NCBI RefSeq assembly: GCF_024137025.1
Contig: NZ_JAMYJR010000030.1
Location: 62,001 to 126,000 of the forward strand
DNA: 64,000 nucleotides
DNA from: Paractinoplanes aksuensis
GTDB taxonomy: Bacteria; Actinomycetota; Actinomycetes; Mycobacteriales; Micromonosporaceae
Reading direction: 5' to 3'
A program made the position numbers and the translations under genes. Shown here in pieces: positions 33,454-42,449 of the stretch. How positions within the stretch are numbered: position 1 is the first letter of the stretch; the number at the start of each line of letters is the position of its first letter. Below the pieces are notes generated by a model. It ran no database searches. It saw only the letters and a list, made by a program, of their open reading frames with translations, and was not told where the DNA came from.

Positions 33454-35120
33454 TGAGGTTTCCTCCGGGCTCGGCGTGCGGCGATCAGAGTCCACACTAG
33501 ATCGATCACGATGATGAAGGTCCAGCTGCGACCGGCGGCGTAGACGAAGGACTCGCCGCCCTCGCGGGTGCCGTTGAGGGCGTCGCCACTGCCCCGGGCC
33601 AGGTCGAGCAGCCAGGACTCGGCCAGGACGAGCAGCACGATCTGGGCGATGGTGTAGATCGCGGCGTGCTCGATGAGCCTTCGGTACGGAGATCGGGCCG
33701 GTTTCGGCTCAGGCCGTGGCTCGGCACCCGTTGCGTCCCCGGCCGGCGTGGCGCCGTGCCGAGCTCTAACGGGCGGGACCTCTGCAGGCGTGTCGACACG
33801 CGAGGCGTCCGCAGGGGACATGTTGGCATGCGGGGCGTCTGCAGGCGGCGTGTCGACACGCGTGGCGTCCGCGGGGGTCGTGTCGGCATGTGGGGTGTTC
33901 GGCGAGGTCGTGTCGGGATGCGGGGTGCCTTCCGGTTTCGGGGCGACGACCGGTGGGGGCGGCGGCGGTATGTCGGGCACGCCGACGGCGCGGACCGACC
34001 ACGGCACGAGCACGGCGCCCGAGAGGATCACGGCGGCGGCCACGGCGCAGGCCAGCGCCCAGGAAGCGGCGTCGTAGAGCACCCCGGCCGCCACCGAGCC
34101 GATCAACGCGCCGAGCAGGACGGCGGCCTCGTAGGCGCCCATCCCGCGCCCGACCCGCGCGCCCGACGCCTCGGCGATCACCGCCTGCTGGATCGGGATC
34201 ACGGCGGCCCAGGCCACCCCGCTGAGGATCCACAGCCCGGCGATCACCACGACCGGCGGCGACCAGGCCAGGGCGGCCGCGAACACCGCCGACGACACCG
34301 AGGCCACGGCCAGCACCCGCGTGCGCCCGTAACGCACCACGAACCGGTGCAACCACGTCGGCAGCAGCGCCATGACGATCGCGCCGGGCAGGAACACGTA
34401 CGCGATCTGGACGACCTCGAGCTCGAAATGCCGTTGCAGGTGCAGCAGGAGCAGCAGCCCGATCGCCGCCTCGGCCGCGATCGTGATGACGACCGCGAGC
34501 AGCATGGGCCGCAGCCGCCGCCAGGTGCTCCCCGGCAACGGCGGCGCCGGCGGAACCACCCGGGCCGGCGCGCTGAGCAGGGCCGCCGCCGCGAGCAGAC
34601 AGGCGGCGGCGCAGGCCAGGAAGACGTAGCGATAACCGGCGACCTGCAACAGCGTGAGGCCGGCCACGAAGGCGATCCACGACCCGTTCTCCTCGGCCGC
34701 GGTCAGCTTGGCGAACACGGCCGAGTCCTCGGCCAATCGCTCGGCGGCCATGGCTCGTACGGAAACCCAGAGCAACGCACCACCCACGCCGCCCACCGCG
34801 GCGGAGCCGAAGGCGATCGCCAGATCGCCGGCGAAGGCGTAACCCACGCAGGACAGCGCGTAGAGCAGCGCCCCCACGGCCGCCACCCGCCGCCGATCCC
34901 GGACGTCGGCCAGCCACCCGGCCACCGGCCGAGCCGCCATCGACACCGCCAGCTCGACCGCGACCAGCAGCCCCACCTGCGTGGCGCTGGCCCCCACGGC
35001 CGCCCCGGCCCACAACGGCAGCACGAAGTCGAGCAGCTCGCGCGGCCCATTGGCCAGCGCCGCCGCCCCCTGAACGCGCGCCTCCCGGACCTTGGCCGGC
35101 GCCCCCGCTACCGCTTCCAC
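33450..35120 (-). CDS. MFS transporter with repeat linker and two extra C-terminal helices
   Basis: 556-residue membrane protein. Residues about 20-400 are an MFS transporter (ANGPRELLDFVLPLWAG, RPVAGWLADVRDRRRVAAVG, VGRGMGAYEAAVLLGALIG). A Pro-rich linker with 10-residue repeats (HADTTPADAT, RVDTPPADAP, HANMSPADAS and similar) follows. Then come two more predicted helices (AAIYTIAQIVLLVLAESWLL and TFIIVIDLVWTLIAA). The substrate is unknown. It is the first gene of a unit with the serine hydrolase. Confidence 0.85.
   Translation of the reverse strand: MEAVAGAPAKVREARVQGAAALANGPRELLDFVLPLWAGAAVGASATQVGLLVAVELAVSMAARPVAGWLADVRDRRRVAAVGALLYALSCVGYAFAGDLAIAFGSAAVGGVGGALLWVSVRAMAAERLAEDSAVFAKLTAAEENGSWIAFVAGLTLLQVAGYRYVFLACAAACLLAAAALLSAPARVVPPAPPLPGSTWRRLRPMLLAVVITIAAEAAIGLLLLLHLQRHFELEVVQIAYVFLPGAIVMALLPTWLHRFVVRYGRTRVLAVASVSSAVFAAALAWSPPVVVIAGLWILSGVAWAAVIPIQQAVIAEASGARVGRGMGAYEAAVLLGALIGSVAAGVLYDAASWALACAVAAAVILSGAVLVPWSVRAVGVPDIPPPPPPVVAPKPEGTPHPDTTSPNTPHADTTPADATRVDTPPADAPHANMSPADASRVDTPAEVPPVRARHGATPAGDATGAEPRPEPKPARSPYRRLIEHAAIYTIAQIVLLVLAESWLLDLARGSGDALNGTREGGESFVYAAGRSWTFIIVIDLVWTLIAARRARRKPQ
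33780..33940 (-). repeat. About five 30-bp in-frame repeats in the MFS linker
   Basis: Encodes HPDTTSPNTP, HADTTPADAT, RVDTPPADAP, HANMSPADAS and RVDTPAEVPP in order. Alternate units are more alike than neighbours, implying a 60-bp higher-order duplication. Confidence 0.8.
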
Positions 35121-35166
35121 GCCCGAAACTCTAAGGGAGCCGTACGACAGATTCTGTCCGCCGAGG

Positions 35167-37059
35167 TCAGTGGCGTTTGGCGGCGATCTTGGCGCGGACG
35201 CGGGCGACGCGGATGGCTTCCTTCAGGGTTTGGACGTCGTACGAGCCGTAGTGGCGGCGGCCGTTGACGAAGAACGTGGGGGTGCCGGAGACGCCGCTCA
35301 GGTCGGCTGACTCGAGGTCGGCGGTGATTCTGTCCTTGCAGGTCGTCTGCATCATGTCGTCGTGGAACTGGTCCTGGTCGAGGCCCAGCTCGCCCGCGTA
35401 GCGCAGCAGGTCGGCGATGCGCAGGTGGTCCTGCTGGGTGAACATCAGGTCGTGCATCTCCCAGAACTTGCCCTGCAGGCCGGCCGCCTCGGCCGCCTGC
35501 GCGGCCAGCTGAGCCTGCGGGTGCACGTCGGTCAGCGGCAGGTGACGCCACACGTAGCGCAGGTCGTCGTCGGTCAGCAGCTCGCGCACGATCGGTTCGG
35601 CCCGGCCGCAGTACGGGCACTGGAAGTCGCCGTATTCGACCAGGGTGACCGTGGCGTCGGCCGGGCCGCGCACGTGGTCGCGGTCGGGGTCGACGTCGGG
35701 GATCAGGTCGATCAGCTCCTCGACGTCGCCCAGCAGCGCCATCGCCTTGCGCGGCCGCGGCAGCCGGTTGGTCACGAAGAAGACCGTCCACGTGATCAGT
35801 GAAGCGGCCGGGATGGCCAGCAGCAGCCCCAGCTTGGCCTCGGACAGCTCGGGCTCCTCGAAGGCCAGGTTGGCGATCAGGAACGACACGGTGAAGCCGA
35901 TGCCGGCGATCGTCCCGGTGCCGAGCACCGACGCCCATCCGGCGCCCGGTCGCACGCGGCCCCGGGTCGCCAGCGTCACCAGGGCGGAGACCCCGGTGAT
36001 GGCCAGAGGCTTCCCCACCACGTACGCGAAGAAGACGCCCAGCGTGACCCGCGAACCCAGCGCATCACCCAGAAAGCCGGCGTCGATCACGATGCCCGCG
36101 TTGGCCAGACCGAACAACGGCACGATCAGGTAGCTCGACACACCGGACCAGGTGCGGGTGAGCCGGTCGTTGGGGGACAGCGACTGCAGCAGGCCGATCC
36201 GGGCGAAGCGCGCGAGTTCGGGGGTGGGCTGCTCGCGGAACGAGCGGAACAGGTCGCTGGCCTGCTCGAGGTCGTTGCGACCGGGTGTGTACGCGGCGGC
36301 GGCGAGGCCGATGGCCAGGCCGGACACCACCGGGTCGATGCCGCTCTCGAGCGTCGCGCCCCACACGACCAGACAGACCGGCAGGTAGACGAACCCGCTG
36401 CGCACGCCCGCCCGCACCATGACCAGTGTCAGCAGGAACGCCAGCGCCGCCACGAGCAGCGGCATGAAGCGTATGTCGTCGGAGTAGGCGACCGCGATGA
36501 CGATCAGCGCGACCACGTCGTCGACCACCGACACGGTGACCAGGAACAGCCGCGCCTGCACCGGGATGTGCCGCCCGACCAGGGCGAGCAGGCCCAGCGC
36601 GAGCGCGGTGTCGGTCGACATCGCCGCGCCCCAGCCCGCGCCGCCCGCGTGGCCGTGGTTGAAGGCCAGGAAGATGCCGATGGGCAGGGCCATGCCGACC
36701 ACGCCGGCCAGGGCCGGCAGCACGAAACGGCGCCGGTCGCGCAGGTCGCCGAGATCGAACTCGCGCCGCGCCTCGAGCCCGACGACCAGGAAGAACAGCG
36801 TCATCAGCCCGCTGTTGACCCATTCCCGCAGGTCGAGCGCGATGCCGTGCCGGCCGAACTCGAGGCTGAGCTCGGTGTGCCAGAACGACTCGTAGCTGCC
36901 GTCGGACATGTTGGCCCAGAGCAGGGCGGCCACGATGGCCGCGACCAGCACACCGGCGCTGCCCGCCTCGGTGCGGAGGAAGTCGCGCAGCGGCGTGGCG
37001 ACCCGATGCTTCCACCGCGTGATCTTGGTGGAGTCGTTCAGGTCGGTGGCGTCAGTCAC
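35167..37059 (-). CDS. nhaA: NhaA Na+/H+ antiporter fused to a DsbA-like thioredoxin domain
   Basis: 630 residues. Residues about 25-430 are NhaA: MSTDTALALGLLALVGR holds the transmembrane Thr-Asp pair, VSVVDDVVALIVIAVAY the two essential Asp, and GTIAGIGFTVSFLIANLAF a late helix. Residues about 450-630 are a DsbA-type domain: TVTLVEYGDFQCPYCGRAEP has CPYC, then GVSGTPTFFVNGRRHYG the cis-Pro loop. The fusion is known in actinobacteria; the redox domain may face the cytoplasm or exterior. An independent transcription unit, convergent with none nearby. Confidence 0.95.
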   Translation of the reverse strand: MTDATDLNDSTKITRWKHRVATPLRDFLRTEAGSAGVLVAAIVAALLWANMSDGSYESFWHTELSLEFGRHGIALDLREWVNSGLMTLFFLVVGLEARREFDLGDLRDRRRFVLPALAGVVGMALPIGIFLAFNHGHAGGAGWGAAMSTDTALALGLLALVGRHIPVQARLFLVTVSVVDDVVALIVIAVAYSDDIRFMPLLVAALAFLLTLVMVRAGVRSGFVYLPVCLVVWGATLESGIDPVVSGLAIGLAAAAYTPGRNDLEQASDLFRSFREQPTPELARFARIGLLQSLSPNDRLTRTWSGVSSYLIVPLFGLANAGIVIDAGFLGDALGSRVTLGVFFAYVVGKPLAITGVSALVTLATRGRVRPGAGWASVLGTGTIAGIGFTVSFLIANLAFEEPELSEAKLGLLLAIPAASLITWTVFFVTNRLPRPRKAMALLGDVEELIDLIPDVDPDRDHVRGPADATVTLVEYGDFQCPYCGRAEPIVRELLTDDDLRYVWRHLPLTDVHPQAQLAAQAAEAAGLQGKFWEMHDLMFTQQDHLRIADLLRYAGELGLDQDQFHDDMMQTTCKDRITADLESADLSGVSGTPTFFVNGRRHYGSYDVQTLKEAIRVARVRAKIAAKRH

Positions 37060-37188
37060 GGATCACACCCAAGCACGCCGTAGGCCGCCCCGCCACAGTC
37101 TGTGACCTGCGCCTATTGAGACCTGCCTTTCACCGCGGCCCGCGCCGGATAAGATCCCTGGTTCGGGGACGCGGATCGGGGAGGCGGC

Positions 37189-38286
37189 TTGACCAGCATC
37201 GAGGATCTGTCGTCGCAGCTCTCCGACGCCCTGGCCGAGCTCGACGGCCTGCGGACGCTGCACGAGGTCAGCAAGGCGGTGCACGCCAGTCTCGACCTGA
37301 CGGCGACGATGGACGCGGTCGTGCACGGCGTCACCCGGGCCTCGGGGTTCGAGGTGGCCGTGGTCAACGTGCTGCAGCCCGACGGCGACTTCGCGGTCGT
37401 CTCGGTCGACGGCACCGAGGAGATCCGCCGTTCGCTGCTGGGCACCACGACCAGCCCGGCCAACTGGGACGAGCTGTTCGGCAAGGCCGAGCGGTGGGGC
37501 TCGCTGTACTTCGTCGACCACAACAACGACATGCCCGACGCGATGATCACCTGGACATCGGAGACGTTGACCGTGCCCGCCGGCCCCGGCGGCTGGCACC
37601 CCGAGGACATGCTGTTCGCACCGCTCACCGCGCCGGCCGGGGAGCTGGTCGGCATCCTGAGTGTCGACCTGCCGCGCGACGGCCGCCGGCCCGGCCCGGT
37701 GCAGCGCGAGATGCTCGAACTGTTCGCCCAGCACGCGTCGACGGCCGTGCACCACGCCCGGCTGCACCACGAACTGGCCGAGAGCCGGGCCCGGCTGCAC
37801 CACGCGGCCACCCACGACCCGCTGACCGGGCTGGCCAACCGGACGCTGCTGCGCGCGTTCACCGACGAGCTGGCCGGGCGCACGGGCGGTGAGGTCGGCG
37901 TGATGGTGATCGACCTCGACGAGTTCAAGGCGGTCAACGACGCGGGCGGGCACGACGCCGGCGACGAGGTGCTGCGGACGGTGGCGGCCCGGATGGCTGC
38001 CCTGGTCGGCCCGGACGACCTGTTGGCCCGCACCGGCGGCGACGAGTTCGTGCTGGTCGCGACGGGCGAGGGGGTGGACGACCGGCTGCGCGCCGTGGCC
38101 GAGCGGGTGCACCGGGCGCTGGCCGAACCCGTCGAGACCCGCACCGGTCCGTGCCGGGTCGGGGCGAGCATCGGTCATGCGTATGGGGAGTGCTGCACCG
38201 ACTTCGCCCAGCTCGCCTCGGCCGCGGACGCCGACATGTATCGCACCAAGCAGCGCCACCGGGCCAAGCGGGCCTGGGTCGCCTAA
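37189..38286 (+). CDS. GAF-GGDEF diguanylate cyclase
   Basis: 365-residue cytoplasmic enzyme making cyclic di-GMP. An N-terminal helix, a GAF domain (residues about 30-195, LHEVSKAVHASLDL) and a GGDEF domain (HDPLTGLANRTLLRAF, MVIDLDEFKAVNDAGGHDAGDEVL, LLARTGGDEFVLVA). The active-site GGDEF is intact, while the upstream RxxD inhibitory site is not evident, so feedback control may be absent. TTG start with gggagg 6 bases upstream. Confidence 0.92.
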   Translation: MTSIEDLSSQLSDALAELDGLRTLHEVSKAVHASLDLTATMDAVVHGVTRASGFEVAVVNVLQPDGDFAVVSVDGTEEIRRSLLGTTTSPANWDELFGKAERWGSLYFVDHNNDMPDAMITWTSETLTVPAGPGGWHPEDMLFAPLTAPAGELVGILSVDLPRDGRRPGPVQREMLELFAQHASTAVHHARLHHELAESRARLHHAATHDPLTGLANRTLLRAFTDELAGRTGGEVGVMVIDLDEFKAVNDAGGHDAGDEVLRTVAARMAALVGPDDLLARTGGDEFVLVATGEGVDDRLRAVAERVHRALAEPVETRTGPCRVGASIGHAYGECCTDFAQLASAADADMYRTKQRHRAKRAWVA

Positions 38287-38289
38287 CGC

Positions 38290-38580
38290 CTGACCCTTTC
38301 CGCGCAGGCGCTCGAAGCCGTCGAGCATGAGGTCGAGGGTGAACTCGAACTCGGTCTGACTGTCGCACCAGCCCAGCGTCGGGTCGCCGGCCGCGTGGAC
38401 CTCGGCCGCGACCATGGCGGTGATGTGCGGCATGGCCTCGGCCATGGCGGCCAGGTCGGCCTCGGCCATGTCCGGGGCCTCGGGCTTGAAGATCGCCGCG
38501 TTCGGCCTCGTGAACGCCGTCGCGGTGCTGGTCAGCGCGCGGGTCTGCGGCGGCCCGCGCCGAGCCTGGTTGGCGCCCGT
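38290..38580 (-). pseudogene. C-terminal remnant of a TetR regulator
   Basis: On the minus strand one frame reads RALTSTATAFTRPNAAIF, then AMAEAMPHITAMVAAEVHAA, then GWCDSQTEFEFTLDLMLDGF ending in ERLR, which resembles the TetR C-terminal domain. The HTH half is missing upstream, where the RDD gene starts at once, and the normal stop is gone because the frame continues into the cyclase gene. It looks like a deletion remnant. Confidence 0.55.
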
Positions 38581-38596
38581 CCGGCATGATCGGGCC

Positions 38597-39037
38597 ATGA
38601 CGTACGCAACGGGTGCCTCCGAGGTCCGGGTCACCGGCCGCCGGGTCGTCGCCACCATCATCGACGGCCTCATCTTCGGCCTGATCAACGGCGCGCTGGT
38701 GTCCGCGTTCGGCGTGGAGGGGACGGACTCGGGCTTCGGGCTGACCAGCTTCAACAACACCGGCACGGTCTGGCTGAGCGTCATCGTGCTGCTGTATTAC
38801 ACGCTCTTCGAGGGCCTGACCGGGCTCACGATCGGCAAGTGGGTCACCGGCATCCGGGTCATCGACGCCGGGAGTGGCGGGCGGCCCGGGTTGTTGTCGG
38901 GCTTCGTGCGTACGCTGCTGCGGTTGATCGATGGTTTCCTCGGCTACCTGGTGGGCTTCCTGATCGTCATCAACTCGGACCGGCGCCGCCGGCTGGGTGA
39001 CATGGCGGCCAAGACACTCGTCGTCCGCTCCCGCTAG
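38597..39037 (+). CDS. RDD-family membrane protein
   Basis: 146 residues. An RDD domain with the leading Arg and Asp in RVTGRRVVATIIDGLIFGLI, membrane helices at about residues 20-40, 55-75 and 115-130, and the conserved GLTIGKWVTGIRVIDA loop and RRRLGDMAAKTLVV end. Function unclear, often linked to transport or stress. It starts just past the TetR remnant. Confidence 0.88.
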   Translation: MTYATGASEVRVTGRRVVATIIDGLIFGLINGALVSAFGVEGTDSGFGLTSFNNTGTVWLSVIVLLYYTLFEGLTGLTIGKWVTGIRVIDAGSGGRPGLLSGFVRTLLRLIDGFLGYLVGFLIVINSDRRRRLGDMAAKTLVVRSR

Positions 39038-39092
39038 CTTCTTCTTGCCGGCCGAAGCTGCGGGCGGGGTGGATTGGTCCTAGGGTGGGCGC

Positions 39093-39881
39093 GTGCTGCT
39101 CAATGCCGAGCCCGTGCGCGTCCTCGGGGACGCTGACAATCCGCGGCTGCGCTTCTCCTCCTCCCCGTCGGAAGAGCGCTCCGATCCGCGCCGCCTGCTG
39201 TTCGTCGACGACAAGCCGGCGTTCGAGCTGTCGTTCTGGTGCGGCACGTGCCAGATCCTCTTCCAGCGGCAGGAGGGTTCGACCGAGACGTTCTCGGCCG
39301 AGGGCGACGACCTGATCGAGGCGTTCGGCTCGTTGCTGCCGCGGGGTGACTACCAGCCGCTGCAGCTCGAGATCCGGCCGCGCCTGGTGCAGCCGTCGCG
39401 GCCGGGCGACTACTTCGCCGAGGAGCAGGTGGCGACCTGGGGCCTGGACTCGTTCTGGGGCTTGCCGGTCTACCCCCGAACCCCCTATTACCGTACGTTC
39501 GAGACCGCGATCGACGACAACGCGCACCTGTACGAGTTCGTCGTCCCGATGGTCCCGCCGAGCTGGAACGAGCGGGCCCAGGTCGAGAAGTACGCCTCCG
39601 ACCTGGCCGACGGCGAGGTCGCCACGGCCGTGGCAGTGTCGATCCTCGACGTGAGCCTGCCCGCCACGGACGACGGCTCCGACTACTACTCACACTGGGC
39701 GCTGACCCACTTCCTGCTCGACGGCCACCACCGCATCCAGGCCGCCGCCGAATCCGACCGCCCCATCCGCCTGCTCTCGCTGCTGTCCGTCGACCACAGC
39801 CTCGGCGCCCCCTCCGCGGTCGCCCGCGTGCCGGCGCTGCGCGCCCAACCAGCCCAGTCCCGAACCCCGCACCCAGCCTGA
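39093..39881 (+). CDS. Hypothetical protein, 262 aa
   Basis: Soluble protein with an N-terminal beta-rich half (FELSFWCGTCQILFQRQ) containing a CGTC pair. A middle Tyr-rich region follows (FWGLPVYPRTPYYRTF), then HWALTHFLLDGHHRIQAAAES near residue 215. The last motif recalls the DGHHR core of ParB/sulfiredoxin-like proteins. No confident family call. The C-terminal 30 residues are Pro/Ala-rich. Confidence 0.65.
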   Translation: MLLNAEPVRVLGDADNPRLRFSSSPSEERSDPRRLLFVDDKPAFELSFWCGTCQILFQRQEGSTETFSAEGDDLIEAFGSLLPRGDYQPLQLEIRPRLVQPSRPGDYFAEEQVATWGLDSFWGLPVYPRTPYYRTFETAIDDNAHLYEFVVPMVPPSWNERAQVEKYASDLADGEVATAVAVSILDVSLPATDDGSDYYSHWALTHFLLDGHHRIQAAAESDRPIRLLSLLSVDHSLGAPSAVARVPALRAQPAQSRTPHPA

Positions 39882-39889
39882 GTGCTCGT

Positions 39890-40525
39890 TCACCGGGCGA
39901 CCGAGGTGGTGGCGCGGACGGTGGTGGGGTCGGTCAGGGTGTGCAGGATGTGGGCGGCCAGGTCGGCTCGGGTGATCACGCTGGCGCGGGGGACGTTCTG
40001 GTTGATCGCTGTGCGGTAGTTGCCGGTGGCGGGCGCGTTGATGAGGCGGGGCGGGCGCACGATCGTCCAGTCCAGATCGGTCGCCTGCACCAGTTCTTCC
40101 ATGTGGCGCATGTCGGCGTACGCATGGCGGAGCACTCGGCCCAGCACTGGCTTGATCACTGCGCGGACGAAGGCGCCGTCCTGACTGTCGATGTGCATGC
40201 CGCTGTTGCTGACCACGACCAGCCGGCGCACGCTGTTCTGCCGCATGGCCTCGATGATCGATCGGGCGCTGTCGGTGCAGACGGTCGTGGGGGAGCGGGC
40301 CTCCCGGGAGCCGATCGCGGAGATCACGGCGTCGCGCCCCTCGAGGGCGGGGGCGATGGCGTCCGGGTCCATCACGTCGGCCGCCAGCACTTGCAACGAC
40401 GGCGCCTCGAAGGCCAGTCGGGTCGGGTCGCGGACCACCGCTGTCACATCATGACCGCCCGTGCACGCCTGCCGGACGACTTGCTCGCCCGTGCCACCTG
40501 TGGCCCCGAAAATGGTGAGTTTCAT
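39890..40525 (-). CDS. NAD(P)-binding reductase, NmrA/BLVRB-like
   Basis: 211-residue atypical SDR. Cofactor motif MKLTIFGATGGTGEQVVRQA at the start, VVSNSGMHID and RHMEELVQATDLDWTIVRPPRLI later identify the NmrA/flavin-reductase-like group. It is divergent from the TetR gene at 40600 across a perfect 41-bp inverted repeat and is almost certainly that repressor's target. Start at MKLTIF; the longer frame to 40552 would begin inside the operator. Confidence 0.88.
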   Translation of the reverse strand: MKLTIFGATGGTGEQVVRQACTGGHDVTAVVRDPTRLAFEAPSLQVLAADVMDPDAIAPALEGRDAVISAIGSREARSPTTVCTDSARSIIEAMRQNSVRRLVVVSNSGMHIDSQDGAFVRAVIKPVLGRVLRHAYADMRHMEELVQATDLDWTIVRPPRLINAPATGNYRTAINQNVPRASVITRADLAAHILHTLTDPTTVRATTSVAR

Positions 40526-40539
40526 GGCTTCTCCCGGTT

Positions 40540-40580
40540 GGTGAGTGCTCACTAACCACTATGGTTAGTGAGCACTCACC
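40540..40580. promoter_or_regulatory. 41-bp perfect palindrome, double TetR operator
   Basis: Two 18-bp arms that are exact reverse complements (40540-40557 and 40563-40580) flank actat. Each arm itself contains the near-palindrome GTGAGTGCTCAC or its complement, so the site can be read as two operators of the TTAGTGAGCACTCAC type facing each other. It lies between the divergent reductase and TetR genes. Confidence 0.9.
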
Positions 40581-40599
40581 ACCCTGTCAAGGAGCGCTG

Positions 40600-41190
40600 T
40601 TGAGCACCCGCGAACGCATCGTCACCGCCGCCGCCGAGGTCATCCGCGACCGCGGCCTGGCCCGGGCCACCACCAAAGAGATCGCCCGCGCGGCCGGCCT
40701 GTCCGAGGCGGCGCTCTACAAACACTTCCGCGACAAGACCGACATCTTCCTGGCCGTCCTGGCCGAACGCGGCCCGACCAACCTGGTCGCGGTGCTCGGC
40801 GCCCTACCAGAACGCGTCGGCCGGGAACCCCTCACGACGGTGCTACGCGACGTGGTGCTCGCGGCCGCCAACGTCTACGACCAGGCCTTCCCGATGGCTG
40901 CCTCGCTGTTCGCCGAGCCGGCCCTGCTCGCCGCCCACCGCACAGCTCTGAGCGAACGCGGTATCGGCCCGCAAATCCCCAGCCAGGCCCTTGCCGCCTA
41001 CCTGCACGCGGAACAGCAGATCGGCCGCGTATCCGAGGACGCCGACCCGACGGCCGCAGCGATGGCGCTGCTGGGCGCCTGCTTCCACCGGGCCTTCCTC
41101 GGCCACTTCACGGAGCATTCGACAGACCTGCGCAAATTCGCCACCACCCTCATCGAAACAGTCCTGGCCGGCCTCACCCCACGCCCATGA
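40600..41190 (+). CDS. TetR-family transcriptional regulator
   Basis: 196 residues from TTG 40600, which has aaggag 6 bases upstream. HTH region RERIVTAAAEVIRDRGLARATTKEIARAAGLSEAALYKHFRDKTDI is canonical. An upstream ATG at 40561 in frame lies inside the palindromic operator and is less likely. Predicted to repress itself and the divergent reductase; the inducer is unknown. Confidence 0.9.
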   Translation: MSTRERIVTAAAEVIRDRGLARATTKEIARAAGLSEAALYKHFRDKTDIFLAVLAERGPTNLVAVLGALPERVGREPLTTVLRDVVLAAANVYDQAFPMAASLFAEPALLAAHRTALSERGIGPQIPSQALAAYLHAEQQIGRVSEDADPTAAAMALLGACFHRAFLGHFTEHSTDLRKFATTLIETVLAGLTPRP

Positions 41191-41345
41191 ACACCAGCGG
41201 CCGGCGTCGACCGCACCGTCGAGAGCGTGGCCGGTAAATCAGGTGACAGGGGCGGGTGGCTGGGGCAGCATGACGGCGCCACGGAAGTCGACAGGGAAGG
41301 AGGGCGCATGTTCACGCATCGCGAATCGACGCCCAGGAGGCTTCG

Positions 41346-42443
41346 TTGTTCCGCACCATGGTCGAGTCCGACCTTGATTTTGTTCTTTCCTGTCTGACCG
41401 AGCCGTCCGTCAACACGACGACCGCCGAGCGGTTCGTCGCCTATCTCGACAGCGGTAGCTATCGCCCCGCCTGGACCTGGCTCGCCTTCGACGGCGACGC
41501 TCCGGTCGGGCTGGCCGTCTGGTGGGGGTTTCCCGACGGTGAGCGGCCACTCGCCCTCGACTGCCTGTGGGCCGCGCCGGGCGTCGCCGATCCCGTCCCG
41601 ATGTGGGCCGGGCTGATCCGCCAGGTGCCGCCGCCGGCCGAGTACCACATCTTCACCCAGCCCGACAGGCGCGACGATCCGCAGATCACCACACGCCTCG
41701 CCGCCGCGGCCGAGGCTGGTCTCACCACCGTCACCGAGCGTTTTCGGTACGAATGGACGAGCGCTCAGCCGCTGCCGGAGCGCTCGACCCGCCTGACGTT
41801 CCGGCCCGCCTCCGACGAGGAGTTCGTCGACGCCTTCGAACAGATCTCGGTGGACAGCCTCGATGTGGCCACCCGTTCCGGTGTCGCCCGGATCGGTGCC
41901 CACGCGCAGGCCCTCGAAGACGTGGACGACTACAAGTCGATGCGCGGCCCCCGCGAATGGTGGCGGCTCGCTTACGACAATTCCGGCGCCCTGGTCGGCT
42001 GCGCCCTACCCTCGGCCAACGACGGCGGCCCAGTGGTCGGCTACGTCGGCGTGCTCCCGTCCCAACGCGGCCACCACTACGCCGACGACCTGCTCTCCGA
42101 GATCACCTGGATGATCACCGAAGCCGAAGCCGAAGCCGAAGCCGAAGCCGAAGCCGAAGCGGATACCGGGGCTTACGCGGACGCCGGGGCCGGGGCTGAT
42201 GTCGATGCCGACGCTGCGGGCGATGCCGAAGCCGAAGCGGATACCGCAGCTGGAGCGCATGCCGGGGCCGGAGCCGATGTCGGTACCGAAGCCGCGGCCG
42301 CAGGCGGTGCGGAAGCCGATGTCGTGATCGCCCTCGGAGCGGTCACGATCCGGGCCGACACCGATAGTACGAACGCGCCGATGGTGGCCTCGTTCGAGCG
42401 GCTCGGCTACCGCCGGTTCGCGTTGCGGGTGGTTGCCTCGTAG
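41346..42443 (+). CDS. GNAT-type acetyltransferase with Glu/Ala-rich insertion
   Basis: 365 residues from TTG with aggagg 6 bases upstream. Two GNAT-like halves are visible. The second has GYVGVLPSQRGHHYADDLLSEI, the acetyl-CoA loop and helix, and near the end RADTDSTNAPMVASFERLGYRRFA, the final strand-helix of the fold. Between them, residues about 259-325 are a low-complexity run of Glu-Ala, Ala-Asp and Gly-Ala units that splits the fold between the acetyl-CoA helix and the next strand. Substrate unknown. Confidence 0.82.
   Translation: MFRTMVESDLDFVLSCLTEPSVNTTTAERFVAYLDSGSYRPAWTWLAFDGDAPVGLAVWWGFPDGERPLALDCLWAAPGVADPVPMWAGLIRQVPPPAEYHIFTQPDRRDDPQITTRLAAAAEAGLTTVTERFRYEWTSAQPLPERSTRLTFRPASDEEFVDAFEQISVDSLDVATRSGVARIGAHAQALEDVDDYKSMRGPREWWRLAYDNSGALVGCALPSANDGGPVVGYVGVLPSQRGHHYADDLLSEITWMITEAEAEAEAEAEAEADTGAYADAGAGADVDADAAGDAEAEADTAAGAHAGAGADVGTEAAAAGGAEADVVIALGAVTIRADTDSTNAPMVASFERLGYRRFALRVVAS
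42118..42325 (+). repeat. In-frame gaagcc expansion inside the GNAT gene
   Basis: Six exact gaagcc hexamers (42120-42155) are followed by diverged copies of the same and related units to 42325. They encode EAEAEA and then DAGAGAD-type residues. Confidence 0.9.
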
Positions 42444-42449
42444 GGGAGT

